The translations under genes and the position numbers were made by a program. The notes beneath the pieces were generated by a model that saw only the letters and a list, made by a program, of their open reading frames with translations, did not search any database and was not told the DNA's origin. This document shows, one piece after another, positions 27,549 through 35,989 of a DNA stretch of 64,000 nt. Each line of letters opens with the position of its first letter. Within the stretch, counting starts at the first letter, position 1. Source of the stretch: Verticiella sediminum (GTDB lineage Bacteria; Pseudomonadota; Gammaproteobacteria; Burkholderiales; Burkholderiaceae_B); the NCBI RefSeq assembly GCF_007558815.1, contig NZ_VLTJ01000026.1, forward strand, positions 62,001 to 126,000, given 5' to 3'.

Positions 27549-28991
27549 GTGCTACACATTCATGCCTTCCCACCGTTGCGCACGGCCCGGACCGCCGTGG
27601 CGGCTTGCATCCTGCTCGCGGCCGGCACCGCCTGGGCCGACGCGCGCTTCGGCCAGCCCGACGACAACTTCCAGGGACGCGTGAGCGCGGGCGGCGTCGT
27701 CTACCCGGGCAGCACGGTCACGCTGCAGGGCACGAACTTCAAGCCGGGACAGAAGGTGCAGTTCCTCTACGAGGGCGAGACGATCTCCGGCGAACCCGTA
27801 GCCGCCGATGTCGATGGCAAATTCAGCGTCGAGACCACCGTTCCCAAGAACGCCGTGCCTGGCCGTCACTCGGTGGTCGTGAGCGCCACCGAGCCTTCTG
27901 CTGCACTGATACACACACTCAAGGTGTCGCCTGATCTTCCGGTCTCGGGCGCCAACCGTTTCGACATCAAGTCCGAGAAGACGGTGACCGGCGTGTATCA
28001 GTCCGGCTACAGCGCCACGAACAGCGCGCTGTTCGTGGCCGCCGCCGTCGGCCGTCCGCCGGTCAAGGAATCCGTGCTGGCCAGGCTCGACCCCCGAACC
28101 CTGAAGGTCGTGCAGCAGGTCACACCCGGCCCGGCGCCCGGCCGTCCCGACGCTCAGGGCAACGCGCAGGACGGCGGGGTCTACGCCGTCTACGGCGTGG
28201 GCGTGGACGACGCGAACGGCAACATCTGGGTCAGCAACACTCGGCAGAACACGGTTGCCGTGTACCGACAGTCGGATCTGACGCTGCTCAAGCAGTTCGA
28301 CGCGGGCACCATCGGCCACCCACGCGACGTCATCGCGGACCAGAAAAACGGCAAAGTCTTCGTCAACCAGGCGCGCGGTACCAACGTCGCCGTGTTCGAT
28401 GCGAAGACGCTGCTACTGACCACCACCCTGGAATTGAACGCGCCACCTCCGCCGGCTGGCGCTGGCGGGCCTCCCGGACGCGGCGCCGCGCCAGCCGCTT
28501 TCCCGACCATGAGCATGAGCCTGGACGCCAGCGCAGGCAAACTCTTCGTGGTGGGCGCCAACGGCGAAGTCGCCGTCATCGATGCGGCCAGCAACGCCGT
28601 GGAGAAGGCCTACACGGTCAAAGGCGCTGCCGGCGCCATCGGCATCGCCCATGACGCGCAAAGCAACCGAATCTTCATCGCGTCCCAAGGCGCCGACGCG
28701 ATCGTCATCGCCGAAGCGGATACGGGTGACGTGCTGCACCGCGTGCCGGTCGGCGCCGGCCCGCTCAGCGTCGTGTTCGAACCCGTCAGCAAACGCGTCT
28801 ACGCCGCCAACCGCGGTTCAGGCACGATCACCGTGCTCGACGTCGACGGCAAGATCGTGGCGAACCTGCCGGGTGGCCCGCTACCGAACCACTTGACGGT
28901 GGCGCCCGGTGGCGTGGTCTACGCACTGAACAAAGGTCAGGCCGACGATGCTGCCAGCAACCACGTCCAGCGGATCCACGCCAAGCAATAG
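27549..28991 (+). CDS. YncE-like exported beta-propeller protein with Ig-like N-terminal domain
   Basis: Periplasmic protein of 480 residues with a signal peptide ending near TAWA (residue about 30). An Ig/IPT-like beta domain covers about 35-130 (VVYPGSTVTLQGTNFKPGQK). A seven-bladed YncE-type propeller covers about 140-470, with recurrent blades such as GVDDANGNIWVSNTRQNTVA and VSKRVYAANRGSGTITVLD. A Pro/Gly-rich insertion lies near residues 297-315. In E. coli yncE is iron-regulated and neighbours the TonB receptor gene yncD, which matches this context. Its own role there is unclear; here it probably handles a periplasmic ligand of the receptor. Confidence 0.8.
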   Translation: MLHIHAFPPLRTARTAVAACILLAAGTAWADARFGQPDDNFQGRVSAGGVVYPGSTVTLQGTNFKPGQKVQFLYEGETISGEPVAADVDGKFSVETTVPKNAVPGRHSVVVSATEPSAALIHTLKVSPDLPVSGANRFDIKSEKTVTGVYQSGYSATNSALFVAAAVGRPPVKESVLARLDPRTLKVVQQVTPGPAPGRPDAQGNAQDGGVYAVYGVGVDDANGNIWVSNTRQNTVAVYRQSDLTLLKQFDAGTIGHPRDVIADQKNGKVFVNQARGTNVAVFDAKTLLLTTTLELNAPPPPAGAGGPPGRGAAPAAFPTMSMSLDASAGKLFVVGANGEVAVIDAASNAVEKAYTVKGAAGAIGIAHDAQSNRIFIASQGADAIVIAEADTGDVLHRVPVGAGPLSVVFEPVSKRVYAANRGSGTITVLDVDGKIVANLPGGPLPNHLTVAPGGVVYALNKGQADDAASNHVQRIHAKQ

Positions 28992-29023
28992 GCTTTGTGC
29001 GTGGAATTCAAGCGGGTGACTTT

Positions 29024-29046
29024 CCGGCGGCCTGGATGGCCGCCGG
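29024..29046. other. Strong hairpin between the propeller and binding-protein genes
   Basis: CCGGCGGCC and GGCCGCCGG form nine perfect pairs around a TGGAT loop. No T-run follows. It may attenuate read-through or protect the upstream message. Confidence 0.45.
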
Positions 29047-29168
29047 CGTCCCCACATTTGTCATATAACGTTCACCAATCGGTGCTTCGACGCATGCCGA
29101 AGCGGATGCGATTCATCGTGCCCAGGAACCGCCCCTGGAACACCAGCCATGATTTTTGGAGAATTCTT

Positions 29169-30209
29169 TTGCAGACACCGATACTGACGCGCCGCCGTTT
29201 CACGGCGGCCCTGGGCCTGAGCCTGGTTGCAGCCGGCACTTTCGCAAGAGCTGCCGCGCCGAGCAGGAAAGTGGTGGCCCTGGACCTGACCGCGCTGGAC
29301 ACGCTCGACGCGATGGGCATCGAGCCGAGCATGGTCCCTGCTCCGCCGTCCGGCGAATCCACCGCCCGGTGGCCCAGCCACCTGATCGCCCAATACGGGC
29401 AGGATAAGTATGCCAAGCTGCCCGCGGGCCGCGCCGGCGAGGGCGAGCCCAATCCCCAACTGCAGCAGGTCGCGGCTTTCGCGCCCGACCTCATCGTGTC
29501 GGGGAGCCGTGGACGCGGCGGTTCGGCCGATGCGTTCAAGGACATCGCGCCCGTCGTCGTGCTGTCGGTCGACAATGCCCGCTTCGTCGAGAGCATTGCC
29601 GGAAATGTTGCGAGCTTGGGTGCGGCCCTCGGCCAGGAAGCCCTGGGACGCCGCGAGGCCGACGCGCTGCGCACCAGAGTGCGGACGCTGCATTCGAGCG
29701 CAGCCCGGCAGGGTACGGGCCTCGTGATGTTCAACGTCGGCAGCCGCGTGATGCCCCAACAGTCGGACGCCCGCTTTGGCATGCTTTATGAGTTGATCGG
29801 CATCCGTTCCGCCCTTTCTCCCGACGACGGCGCAGGCGGTCTGGGCAGCGGCCGCCCGCCGGCCAACAACGCGGCCAACGCAGACGACCCGGCTGCCAAG
29901 GCCGCTGCCGAGATCGAACAGAAGGCCCGCCAAGCAGCCGAAGCGAAGTACCTTGCAGACGCGCTGGCGCATGAACCCGACTGGTTGTTCGTGGTCGATC
30001 GCAACGCGGCATTCGGTGAGCTCAAAGCAGCGGAGACAATGGCGGCAACACCCGCCGTCGCCAACAGCCGGGCCTGGCGGCAAAACAAGGTCGTCTTCCT
30101 GGATCAGGACGGCGCGAGCTGGTATCTGATGGCAGGCAGCCTCGGGCTGCTGAATAACACGGTCGGGCTGGTGCAAGCCGCGTTCGATCAGCATGACGCT
30201 GGGAGGTGA
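29169..30209 (+). CDS. Tat-exported iron-siderophore ABC-type substrate-binding protein
   Basis: Periplasmic binding protein of the FepB/CeuE/FatB class, 346 residues. The N-terminus has a twin-arginine signal (TRRRFTAALGLSLVAAGTFA) ending at ARAA. The segments KVVALDLTALDTLDAMGIEP, QVAAFAPDLIVSGSRG and FKDIAPVVVLSVDN are typical of siderophore-binding proteins. The start is TTG at 29169: GGAGA lies six bases before it and the Tat signal begins directly; the longer frame upstream has no ribosome site. An unusual Ala/Asn-rich insertion lies near residues 220-260. No matching permease or ATPase genes are adjacent, so it is either an orphan or uses a transporter elsewhere. Confidence 0.85.
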   Translation: MQTPILTRRRFTAALGLSLVAAGTFARAAAPSRKVVALDLTALDTLDAMGIEPSMVPAPPSGESTARWPSHLIAQYGQDKYAKLPAGRAGEGEPNPQLQQVAAFAPDLIVSGSRGRGGSADAFKDIAPVVVLSVDNARFVESIAGNVASLGAALGQEALGRREADALRTRVRTLHSSAARQGTGLVMFNVGSRVMPQQSDARFGMLYELIGIRSALSPDDGAGGLGSGRPPANNAANADDPAAKAAAEIEQKARQAAEAKYLADALAHEPDWLFVVDRNAAFGELKAAETMAATPAVANSRAWRQNKVVFLDQDGASWYLMAGSLGLLNNTVGLVQAAFDQHDAGR

Positions 30210-30689
30210 TGCTGGCGCGTGCCTGTTTCGCGACCCCCATTGAAAGGCTGGCAAGCGAGGGGGTAGTGCCACGACCGAGCTGCAGGACGGCAGGAACGTC
30301 GCACGCACCCTCCCGCCGGGCCGGTAGTTTTGGCCAAGCGCTGGCAGCTCGGAAATCAGCGGCGCAGCCGTCGCCGGGCCAGCCGCTCCATGGCTTTGGC
30401 GAAGTCGCTTTTTTCTACGCCCGACTCCAAGGGATTGTTGTTTACACGGCTCAGTCTAATCGCAGTGGCGGCGCTCGCTGCAGTGGCAGAGGCATCTGTG
30501 TCTTTGTTTCATGACCCGCCGCCCTGGATTTGTGGCAAGCCTACATAGAGCGCAACGGCTCGACTGAATTTGTGAACCTGAGCCAGGCGACTAACGTTCA
30601 CGTACCGTACGTTCAAGCGACATTTCGGCGTCGCGCCTTCGAGCTTCTATCAATAGGCCAAGGCTTGGCAACCAAGGCCGTGCCCGCCG
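30210..30689. other. Intergenic region without recognisable gene
   Basis: About 480 bp separating the iron operon from the catabolic cluster (convergent ends). Short reading frames are present, one with a hydrophobic stretch near 30435-30500, but none has a ribosome site or family resemblance. Confidence 0.35.
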
Positions 30690-31535
30690 CTATGCCCTGC
30701 GGCTCGCATGTTCCAGCCGTGCACGCACGACGGGATTGTCGAATGCGCTCTTGGGAATATGCATGCCGCCGTCGACATTCAGCACTTGGCCTGTGGCGAA
30801 CGGCAGGCCTCCCCCCGCCAGCGTCGCCACAGTGCAGGCAATGTCCCCAGGTTCTCCCCAGCGAGACATAGGGCAGACGCCCCCTTCCTCGATGACAACA
30901 CCGTAAGCCTCGTGCAGGGAGACGTTGAGATCCGTCTTGATGAGGCCGGGCTGGACGTCATAGCAGCAAATCCCGTGTGGCGCCAGTTGCAGGGCGAGAA
31001 TCTTGGCAAACATGGCGATTGCCGCTTTCGAAATACTGTATTCCGCGGCGCGCGTACGCGCATGGCTTGCGTTGACGGAGGATATCGTGACGATGGACTG
31101 GAACGCGTCCGCGCAGGTTGCTCGTCTGGCCACCATCTCGCGGGCAAAGGCCTGGGCAAGAAAGAACGTGCCCCTGAGGTTGACCGACATCACGTGATCG
31201 AAGCTGTCGACGGTGGTGTGCAGGACGTCCGCGAGACGGTCCTTTCCCATCACTCCCGCATTGTTGACCAGGCAATCGACGCGGCCGAAGGCGTCGAACG
31301 CAGCCTGGCAGACGTCGGCGGACCGAGCGACATCGGCGATATCGGCAACGATGAACTCGGCGGCGGCACCGCTGCCCCGGATGGCATCCAGGGTCGAACG
31401 CGCCGCTTCGTCCTCGACCAGGTCGATCGCGACAATGCTCCACCCTTGCATGGCCAGCGCCTGCGCGATGGCGCTTCCGATGCCTCGGCGCGCGCCCGTG
31501 ACCACAGCGACCCGTTGCGCATCGATCGTCTTCAT
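30690..31535 (-). CDS. Short-chain dehydrogenase/reductase (FabG-like)
   Basis: NAD(P)-dependent SDR of 281 residues. It has the cofactor motif TGARRGIG near residues 14-21, the structural NNAG motif in VDCLVNNAGVMGKD, catalytic Ser in TISSVNASH and the Tyr-x3-Lys pair in AEYSISKAA. The C-terminal LPFATGQVLNVDGGMHIP is the usual SDR end. The ATG at 31535 begins the Rossmann fold; the frame extends upstream over unrelated sequence. It is the last gene of the minus-strand arm of the IclR-type cluster, behind an FAD dehydrogenase and a Bug receptor. It probably oxidises or reduces a hydroxy/keto intermediate; substrate unknown. Confidence 0.9.
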   Translation of the reverse strand: MKTIDAQRVAVVTGARRGIGSAIAQALAMQGWSIVAIDLVEDEAARSTLDAIRGSGAAAEFIVADIADVARSADVCQAAFDAFGRVDCLVNNAGVMGKDRLADVLHTTVDSFDHVMSVNLRGTFFLAQAFAREMVARRATCADAFQSIVTISSVNASHARTRAAEYSISKAAIAMFAKILALQLAPHGICCYDVQPGLIKTDLNVSLHEAYGVVIEEGGVCPMSRWGEPGDIACTVATLAGGGLPFATGQVLNVDGGMHIPKSAFDNPVVRARLEHASRRA

Positions 31536-31648
31536 GTCGTGTTCCTGTGGATTCCCTTCATGTCGTCTCCTCCCGGGAGTGCCGGACCAGCGCAGCCTGC
31601 AAGGCGAGGGCGCCCCTTGCCCCTCCCCTCGGCCAAGGAGGCTGCGCG

Positions 31649-32623
31649 CTAGCTCTCCTGGATCGTCAGATTGGCGCTGCGAATCAGGCCCCCCCAGCGG
31701 TCCGCCTCGGATTTGATGAAGGCCTGCGTTTCGGCCTGCGTCATTTTCATGGCCACCTGGCCGGTCTCGAAAAGCGCATCTTGGATGCGCTTTTCCTCGG
31801 CCGCCTGCATGACGATCTCCGAAAGCCTGTCCACGATCTCGGCCGGGGTTCCTGTAGGAGCGGCCAGTGCCAGCCATGAGCCGCCGACGAGGTCCGGATA
31901 GCCGCTTTCCGCGAACGTGGGAACGTCCAGACCGGGCCAACGCTCCTGCTCCAGCAGCCCGACGATCCGGACGCGCCCTGCCTTGTGGTAGGGCAAGGAC
32001 CCATTCAAGGCATCGAGCTGGCTGTCGAGCAGCCCCTGGATGAGATCCATGTTCGCGGGCACATTGCCCTTGTACGGAACGCCCGTCATCCTAATCTTCA
32101 AAGTCTGCGCGACCAGCACGCCAAGGAGATGGTTGGCGCTGCCGGCGCCGATGTGGCCGTAGGTCACGGGCTCGGCTTGAGCCGCCGCCCATTGCGCGAA
32201 CTCCTTCGGATCCTTCACCGGGACCCGGTTGGCCACCGTCAATACGTAGGGAAGCCGGCTGAGCAGCCCGATCGGCGTGAGATCCGCCACGCTGTATCCC
32301 GGCTCCTTGAAAAGGAACTGGTTGATGGAGAATATCGATGAGCCTGCCAGCAACAGCGTGTAGCCATCGGCAGGCGAGCGGGCGACGAATTGAGCGCCGA
32401 TGCGCGCAGCCGCCCCTGGCTTGTTCTCGACGACCACCGATCCGTTCAACTCGCGGGCGATGCTTTCACCGTACATGCGTGCGATGCCGTCGGTCGTGCC
32501 GCCCGCCGCAAAGGGCACGATGAGCCTGATGGGCCGCGAAGGATATTGCTGCGCGCGCACCGGAAGATGCACCGCTGCCGCCGCGCAGCTTGCGGCGGTC
32601 ACGAACTTGCGTCGATTCATCAT
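31649..32623 (-). CDS. Bug-family (tripartite tricarboxylate transporter) substrate-binding protein
   Basis: Periplasmic solute receptor of the TctC/Bug family, 324 residues. The N-terminus has a Tat-like signal (NRRKFVTAASCAAAA), and the mature part begins QQYPSRPIRLIVPFAAGGTT, the Bug signature. Further family segments are VVENKPGAAARIGAQFVARS, PADGYTLLLA and LAAPTGTPAEIVDRL. Such receptors bind small carboxylic acids and often serve as sensors; the TctA/TctB membrane parts are not present here. It lies between an FAD dehydrogenase and an SDR on the same strand, so its ligand is probably the substrate of this cluster. Confidence 0.92.
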   Translation of the reverse strand: MMNRRKFVTAASCAAAAVHLPVRAQQYPSRPIRLIVPFAAGGTTDGIARMYGESIARELNGSVVVENKPGAAARIGAQFVARSPADGYTLLLAGSSIFSINQFLFKEPGYSVADLTPIGLLSRLPYVLTVANRVPVKDPKEFAQWAAAQAEPVTYGHIGAGSANHLLGVLVAQTLKIRMTGVPYKGNVPANMDLIQGLLDSQLDALNGSLPYHKAGRVRIVGLLEQERWPGLDVPTFAESGYPDLVGGSWLALAAPTGTPAEIVDRLSEIVMQAAEEKRIQDALFETGQVAMKMTQAETQAFIKSEADRWGGLIRSANLTIQES

Positions 32624-32739
32624 GGAATGGGAACCTGGAAAGAATAAGCAACGGGATGGGCGTGGCGCCCGCTATCGGTATTCGTTCGAAGCCAACCTGC
32701 GCTTGGCCTGGGGGCCCGCCGACCTGCGAGCCCGGTCGG

Positions 32740-34233
32740 TCAGTGCCCGCCGGCCGATGCCGCCGCCTGGGCGCCCGCCTTACGTCCCGTGACGAGAGCG
32801 CAAGCCAGCCCGCCCATGTAGCCGCGGTTGCTCAGTCCACCGACATCGCAACCGGCGGCATAGAGATTCGGAAGTGCGCAATAGCTCACGTCCGCTGCAT
32901 CGGCCAGCACCATCGGAAGCGTGGAAATGGTGCCCGTGCGCCGCAGTACCCGCATGTCCACGTCCGTGGCCAGCCCGCCGCAGGTGAACGTGATGCCCGC
33001 TCGCACCTTGACGGCCATGAAAGGCGGCTTTGCGATGGGATGCTGATTTCGCCTTCTTGGCGGCACGAGCTGATCGGCCGTGCCGGCCGTCAGCGCCTCG
33101 TTGAAGGTCCGAAGCGTGTTCAGCACTTCCTGCGGGGGTACGCCCCAGGCTTTCAACGCGTGCGCCAAGGCTTCCAGGCTGTCCGCGCGGATGACCGACG
33201 CACCGGCAGCTTCGGCGCGAGACACACTGACATGGGGAGGCGCCAGCACGAATTCCTGCGATATCTGCGCGATATCGCTGTCGATGATGTAGATCGCCGT
33301 CGCCTCTTCCTGCCTGGCGACTTCGGCATTCAGCGTTTCTTCCCCGGTCCCGGCCGATTCATCCGCGAAGCGCCTGCCGCTGAGATTCAGCGCCAGCGCG
33401 TAATTTCCGTATCGCTGGGTCATCTCGGAGAATTGCTTCGGCCCGAAACGCGCCGGCGGCGCGGCCATGGCATGGCCGTAGCATTCGCCCATGCCGCTCG
33501 TCAGGGCCGCGCCTAGATCCATCGCCACGCTCAGGCCGTCTCCGGTGCTCCAAGGGTTTGCGCGCAGATAGATGAAGTCCGTGTTCGGGGTAATCCAGCG
33601 AGCGAGTAACGCCGGGTTGCCCTGGAAGCCGCCCGTCGCCAGGATGACGGCGTCCGCCTCGAACACCTCCTCTGCGGTCTCGGACACGCGCAACTCGGCT
33701 GCGTAGCCCCGGTCGCAGACAGGCCGTAATCGATGCAGCGCCACTCCGGTCCGGATCCGGCCGCCCAGCGCCTCGATCTGACGGGTCATGGCGGCGATCA
33801 CCTGGTCGGGTGCCACCGTTCGACCACGGCCATACCACTGGAACGGTCGGAAAGGCCCGCATTCGACACCCAGCTTCGCCAGCCAGTCGAGGTCCCGGAC
33901 CAGACTTTCGGACACCATATCCTGCAGCGACTCGTTGCCGCGAACCTCGCTGCGCAGCGCGGAGGTGTCCTTGAACGTCCACACCAGGCCGTTCGATAGC
34001 CGCATGGAACCGCCGAGCTTCTCGCCCTTTTCGATCATGGTGACTGCCGCTCCCATCTCGAGCGCGGAAACGGCAGCGCACAATCCCGCCATGCCACCGC
34101 CCACGATCAGGACTTTCGGAACGCGCGGCGATTTCGATTCAGTCGTCAAGGCGCACCCCGCTTCGAAGCGCGCCGCTCCAGACAATTCCCGCTCCGTGGC
34201 GTCGCCGGGCCATGACCCGGATGGTCGATCCAT
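32740..34233 (-). CDS. FAD-dependent dehydrogenase of the fumarate reductase/ketosteroid dehydrogenase type
   Basis: Flavoprotein of about 497 residues. The N-terminal FAD site is VLIVGGGMAGLCAAVSALE followed by MIEKGEKLGGSM; ADAVILATGGFQGNP is the second flavin contact. The C-terminal GLSNRGYMGGLACALVTGRK is typical of the FRD/SDH-flavoprotein superfamily. Starts are uncertain: ATG at 34233 lies 12 bases after AAGGAG; a TTG at 34149 would place the first residue nine codons before the FAD motif and would be coupled to the small leader frame at 34139-34243. First gene of the minus arm, 112 bp from the nearer palindromic operator. Confidence 0.85.
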   Translation of the reverse strand: MDRPSGSWPGDATERELSGAARFEAGCALTTESKSPRVPKVLIVGGGMAGLCAAVSALEMGAAVTMIEKGEKLGGSMRLSNGLVWTFKDTSALRSEVRGNESLQDMVSESLVRDLDWLAKLGVECGPFRPFQWYGRGRTVAPDQVIAAMTRQIEALGGRIRTGVALHRLRPVCDRGYAAELRVSETAEEVFEADAVILATGGFQGNPALLARWITPNTDFIYLRANPWSTGDGLSVAMDLGAALTSGMGECYGHAMAAPPARFGPKQFSEMTQRYGNYALALNLSGRRFADESAGTGEETLNAEVARQEEATAIYIIDSDIAQISQEFVLAPPHVSVSRAEAAGASVIRADSLEALAHALKAWGVPPQEVLNTLRTFNEALTAGTADQLVPPRRRNQHPIAKPPFMAVKVRAGITFTCGGLATDVDMRVLRRTGTISTLPMVLADAADVSYCALPNLYAAGCDVGGLSNRGYMGGLACALVTGRKAGAQAAASAGGH

Positions 34234-34243
34234 TGCAAAGCAT
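34139..34243 (-). CDS. Possible 34-residue leader peptide overlapping the FAD dehydrogenase start
   Basis: An ATG placed seven bases behind AAGGAG (the best ribosome site in this region) opens a frame of 34 codons in a different frame from the dehydrogenase. Its TGA lies just inside the TTG candidate start of that gene (TTGACGACTGA). Either it is a translated leader that couples to the main gene, or the ribosome site really serves the nearby ATG at 34233. No homology is recognised. Confidence 0.3.
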   Translation of the reverse strand: MLCNGSTIRVMARRRHGAGIVWSGALRSGVRLDD

Positions 34244-34344
34244 GTCTCCTTCACGTCTCGGAACCAGCGCGCCGGGTTGCAAGGCCTGAACAGCCACCGC
34301 TTGCCGGACGATATGCGCACGCGCTCGATTCCGATTTCTTTTTG

Positions 34345-34383
34345 GGTAACCTGGGTTACTCGTTATTGGTAACCGAAGTTACC
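34345..34383. promoter_or_regulatory. Two 16-bp palindromic operators (IclR-type) before the minus-strand arm
   Basis: GGTAACCTGGGTTACT (34345-34360) and GGTAACCGAAGTTACC (34368-34383) each match GGTAACC-NN-GGTTACC with one deviation; centres are 23 bp apart. The same motif occurs twice at 36841-36889 beside the iclR gene. Binding by the IclR protein is inferred from this pairing. Confidence 0.7.
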
Positions 34384-34531
34384 ATGCAAGACGGGCATAT
34401 ACAAGGGCTTTCCTGCTCGATGATGCCCAGGGGAAATCAGGTCATTCGAATGTGCCGACGGAAGGAGCAGCCCTGCGTGGCCAGTTGCTCGCGATGTCGG
34501 CATGGAGCGCCGTCGACGCCGAGCGTCGACC

Positions 34532-35989
34532 TTATTCCTGGCGCGCAGCCGTAGCTGCGGATCTGCCCGCTACGCGACCGGAAACGAATGCCCAGGCAAG
34601 ATGGTGGCCGTGGCCCTTGAGCAGCAGGCCGCCCTGCCCGGCCGCTCCGGCCGCATACAGGCCCGGGATAGGCACGTTCGCCGCGTCCAGGACTTCAAGG
34701 CGAGGGCTGACCGCCAGCCCGCCGTCCGCAATCACCGTCACGGCCTGGATGGGCCCCAGCAGCAGATACGGGCCGCTCTCGAACCCTGCAGCTTGGGCCG
34801 TCTGCTGCAGCGCGGCCAGGGGCATGCCGCTGCGGGCAGCCAATGTGCGAATATCCCGGGCCCGCGTGCACAGGTCGGGACGATTGCGCTCATAGTCGTC
34901 GATGTAGGCGTAGGCAACCCCCGGCGCCGTTGAGATGAAATTCGGCCAATGCGAGAAGAGCGCCAATCGGGGGCCATCCATGAACAGCCACGCAGCATTG
35001 TCCGGCTGCCGGGCGATGCCATGGCCGATCTTCTCGCTATCGCGCAGGAACACTTCACCCTTTCTGTTGACCAGGGAGGCCCCCAACTTGAGCAAGTGCG
35101 CCTCGGGAGCCAGCGCCGTCGTCACGAAACTCATGACGAACGGACGCGCCAGGCGCGGCGGCAGTACGCGCATCGCCCATCGCATGATCGTGGTGATCGG
35201 CCGTACAGGGGGCAGCGACAGGAACCAGGGCCGGCGCGCCGGCGGCGCAAAGCGAAAACGCGGATCGCTGAGCGCGATGTCGCCATTGACGACGCGCCCA
35301 CCCGACTCGCGCCCCATGCGCTGGCAATCCCCGGTGGCCAGACGGTTGATCGCGGGAATGTCCACCTGGTCGGCGTTGCCGAACTCGAGCTTGAATTCGC
35401 GGCTGGCGTTGAAGTCGCCGCCGGCCAGCACGACGGCCCCGGCATTCAGGACTTGCATATCGCCGTCCGGGCCGCGCGCCTGGACGCCCGTGACGCGCCC
35501 ATCGGGCGCCTGCAACAGTTTCTCGGCCCGCGTCTGCAGCAGGCACTGTACGCCGGCCCGCCGTGCCCGGCGCGACAAATGGTAGATATAGGAACCCGAA
35601 TTGGGCAGCACGTTGTGCATGCGCGGCTTGCGGTGCGGCGGCTCTTCGAAGACACCGATGAATTCGACGCCGCTTTCGCGCAGCCACGCCACGGCCTGCG
35701 CGGCATGACGCGTCAAGACCTCGCATAGCGCCATGTTGTCGCGCGCGGCCTGGTCGCCGGCCCAGGCGGGCATATCGGCGAGGTGGTCTTCCCAATGGTC
35801 CTGCACGCCGGCCGCGCGCTGATCGGGCGTTCCCGCGGCCGTGATGGAGCCGATCGACCAGCCCGTACTGCCGCCCAGACGCTCGCCCTTCTCGAGCAGC
35901 AGCACGGAACAGCCGGCCTCCGCGGCCGTGATGGCGGCCGCCAGGCCGGCGCCACCGCCGCCGACCACCAGAACGTTAGGCTTCTTCAT
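34532..35989 (-). CDS. FAD-dependent dehydrogenase of the fumarate reductase/ketosteroid dehydrogenase type (second)
   Basis: Flavoprotein of 485 residues. It has the FAD motif VLVVGGGGAGLAAAITAAEA right after the start, LLLEKGERLGGSTGWSIGSI, AGAVVLAGGDFNASREF and a C-terminal GLYAAGAAGQGGLLLKGHGH that closes the flavin site. Related to but clearly different from the dehydrogenase at 32740. The ATG at 35989 (MKKPNVLVV) overlaps the end of iclR by 14 bases and has GGTGA five bases upstream; two upstream in-frame ATGs would add only iclR-overlapping sequence. Expression therefore follows iclR. Substrate unknown; desaturation or reduction next to a carbonyl is usual for the family. Confidence 0.87.
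   Translation of the reverse strand: MKKPNVLVVGGGGAGLAAAITAAEAGCSVLLLEKGERLGGSTGWSIGSITAAGTPDQRAAGVQDHWEDHLADMPAWAGDQAARDNMALCEVLTRHAAQAVAWLRESGVEFIGVFEEPPHRKPRMHNVLPNSGSYIYHLSRRARRAGVQCLLQTRAEKLLQAPDGRVTGVQARGPDGDMQVLNAGAVVLAGGDFNASREFKLEFGNADQVDIPAINRLATGDCQRMGRESGGRVVNGDIALSDPRFRFAPPARRPWFLSLPPVRPITTIMRWAMRVLPPRLARPFVMSFVTTALAPEAHLLKLGASLVNRKGEVFLRDSEKIGHGIARQPDNAAWLFMDGPRLALFSHWPNFISTAPGVAYAYIDDYERNRPDLCTRARDIRTLAARSGMPLAALQQTAQAAGFESGPYLLLGPIQAVTVIADGGLAVSPRLEVLDAANVPIPGLYAAGAAGQGGLLLKGHGHHLAWAFVSGRVAGRSAATAARQE

Noticed and set aside
31540-31940. N-terminal extension of the SDR at 30690 to 31940
   Set aside because: The extra residues are a shadow of the overlapping Bug receptor gene in another frame.
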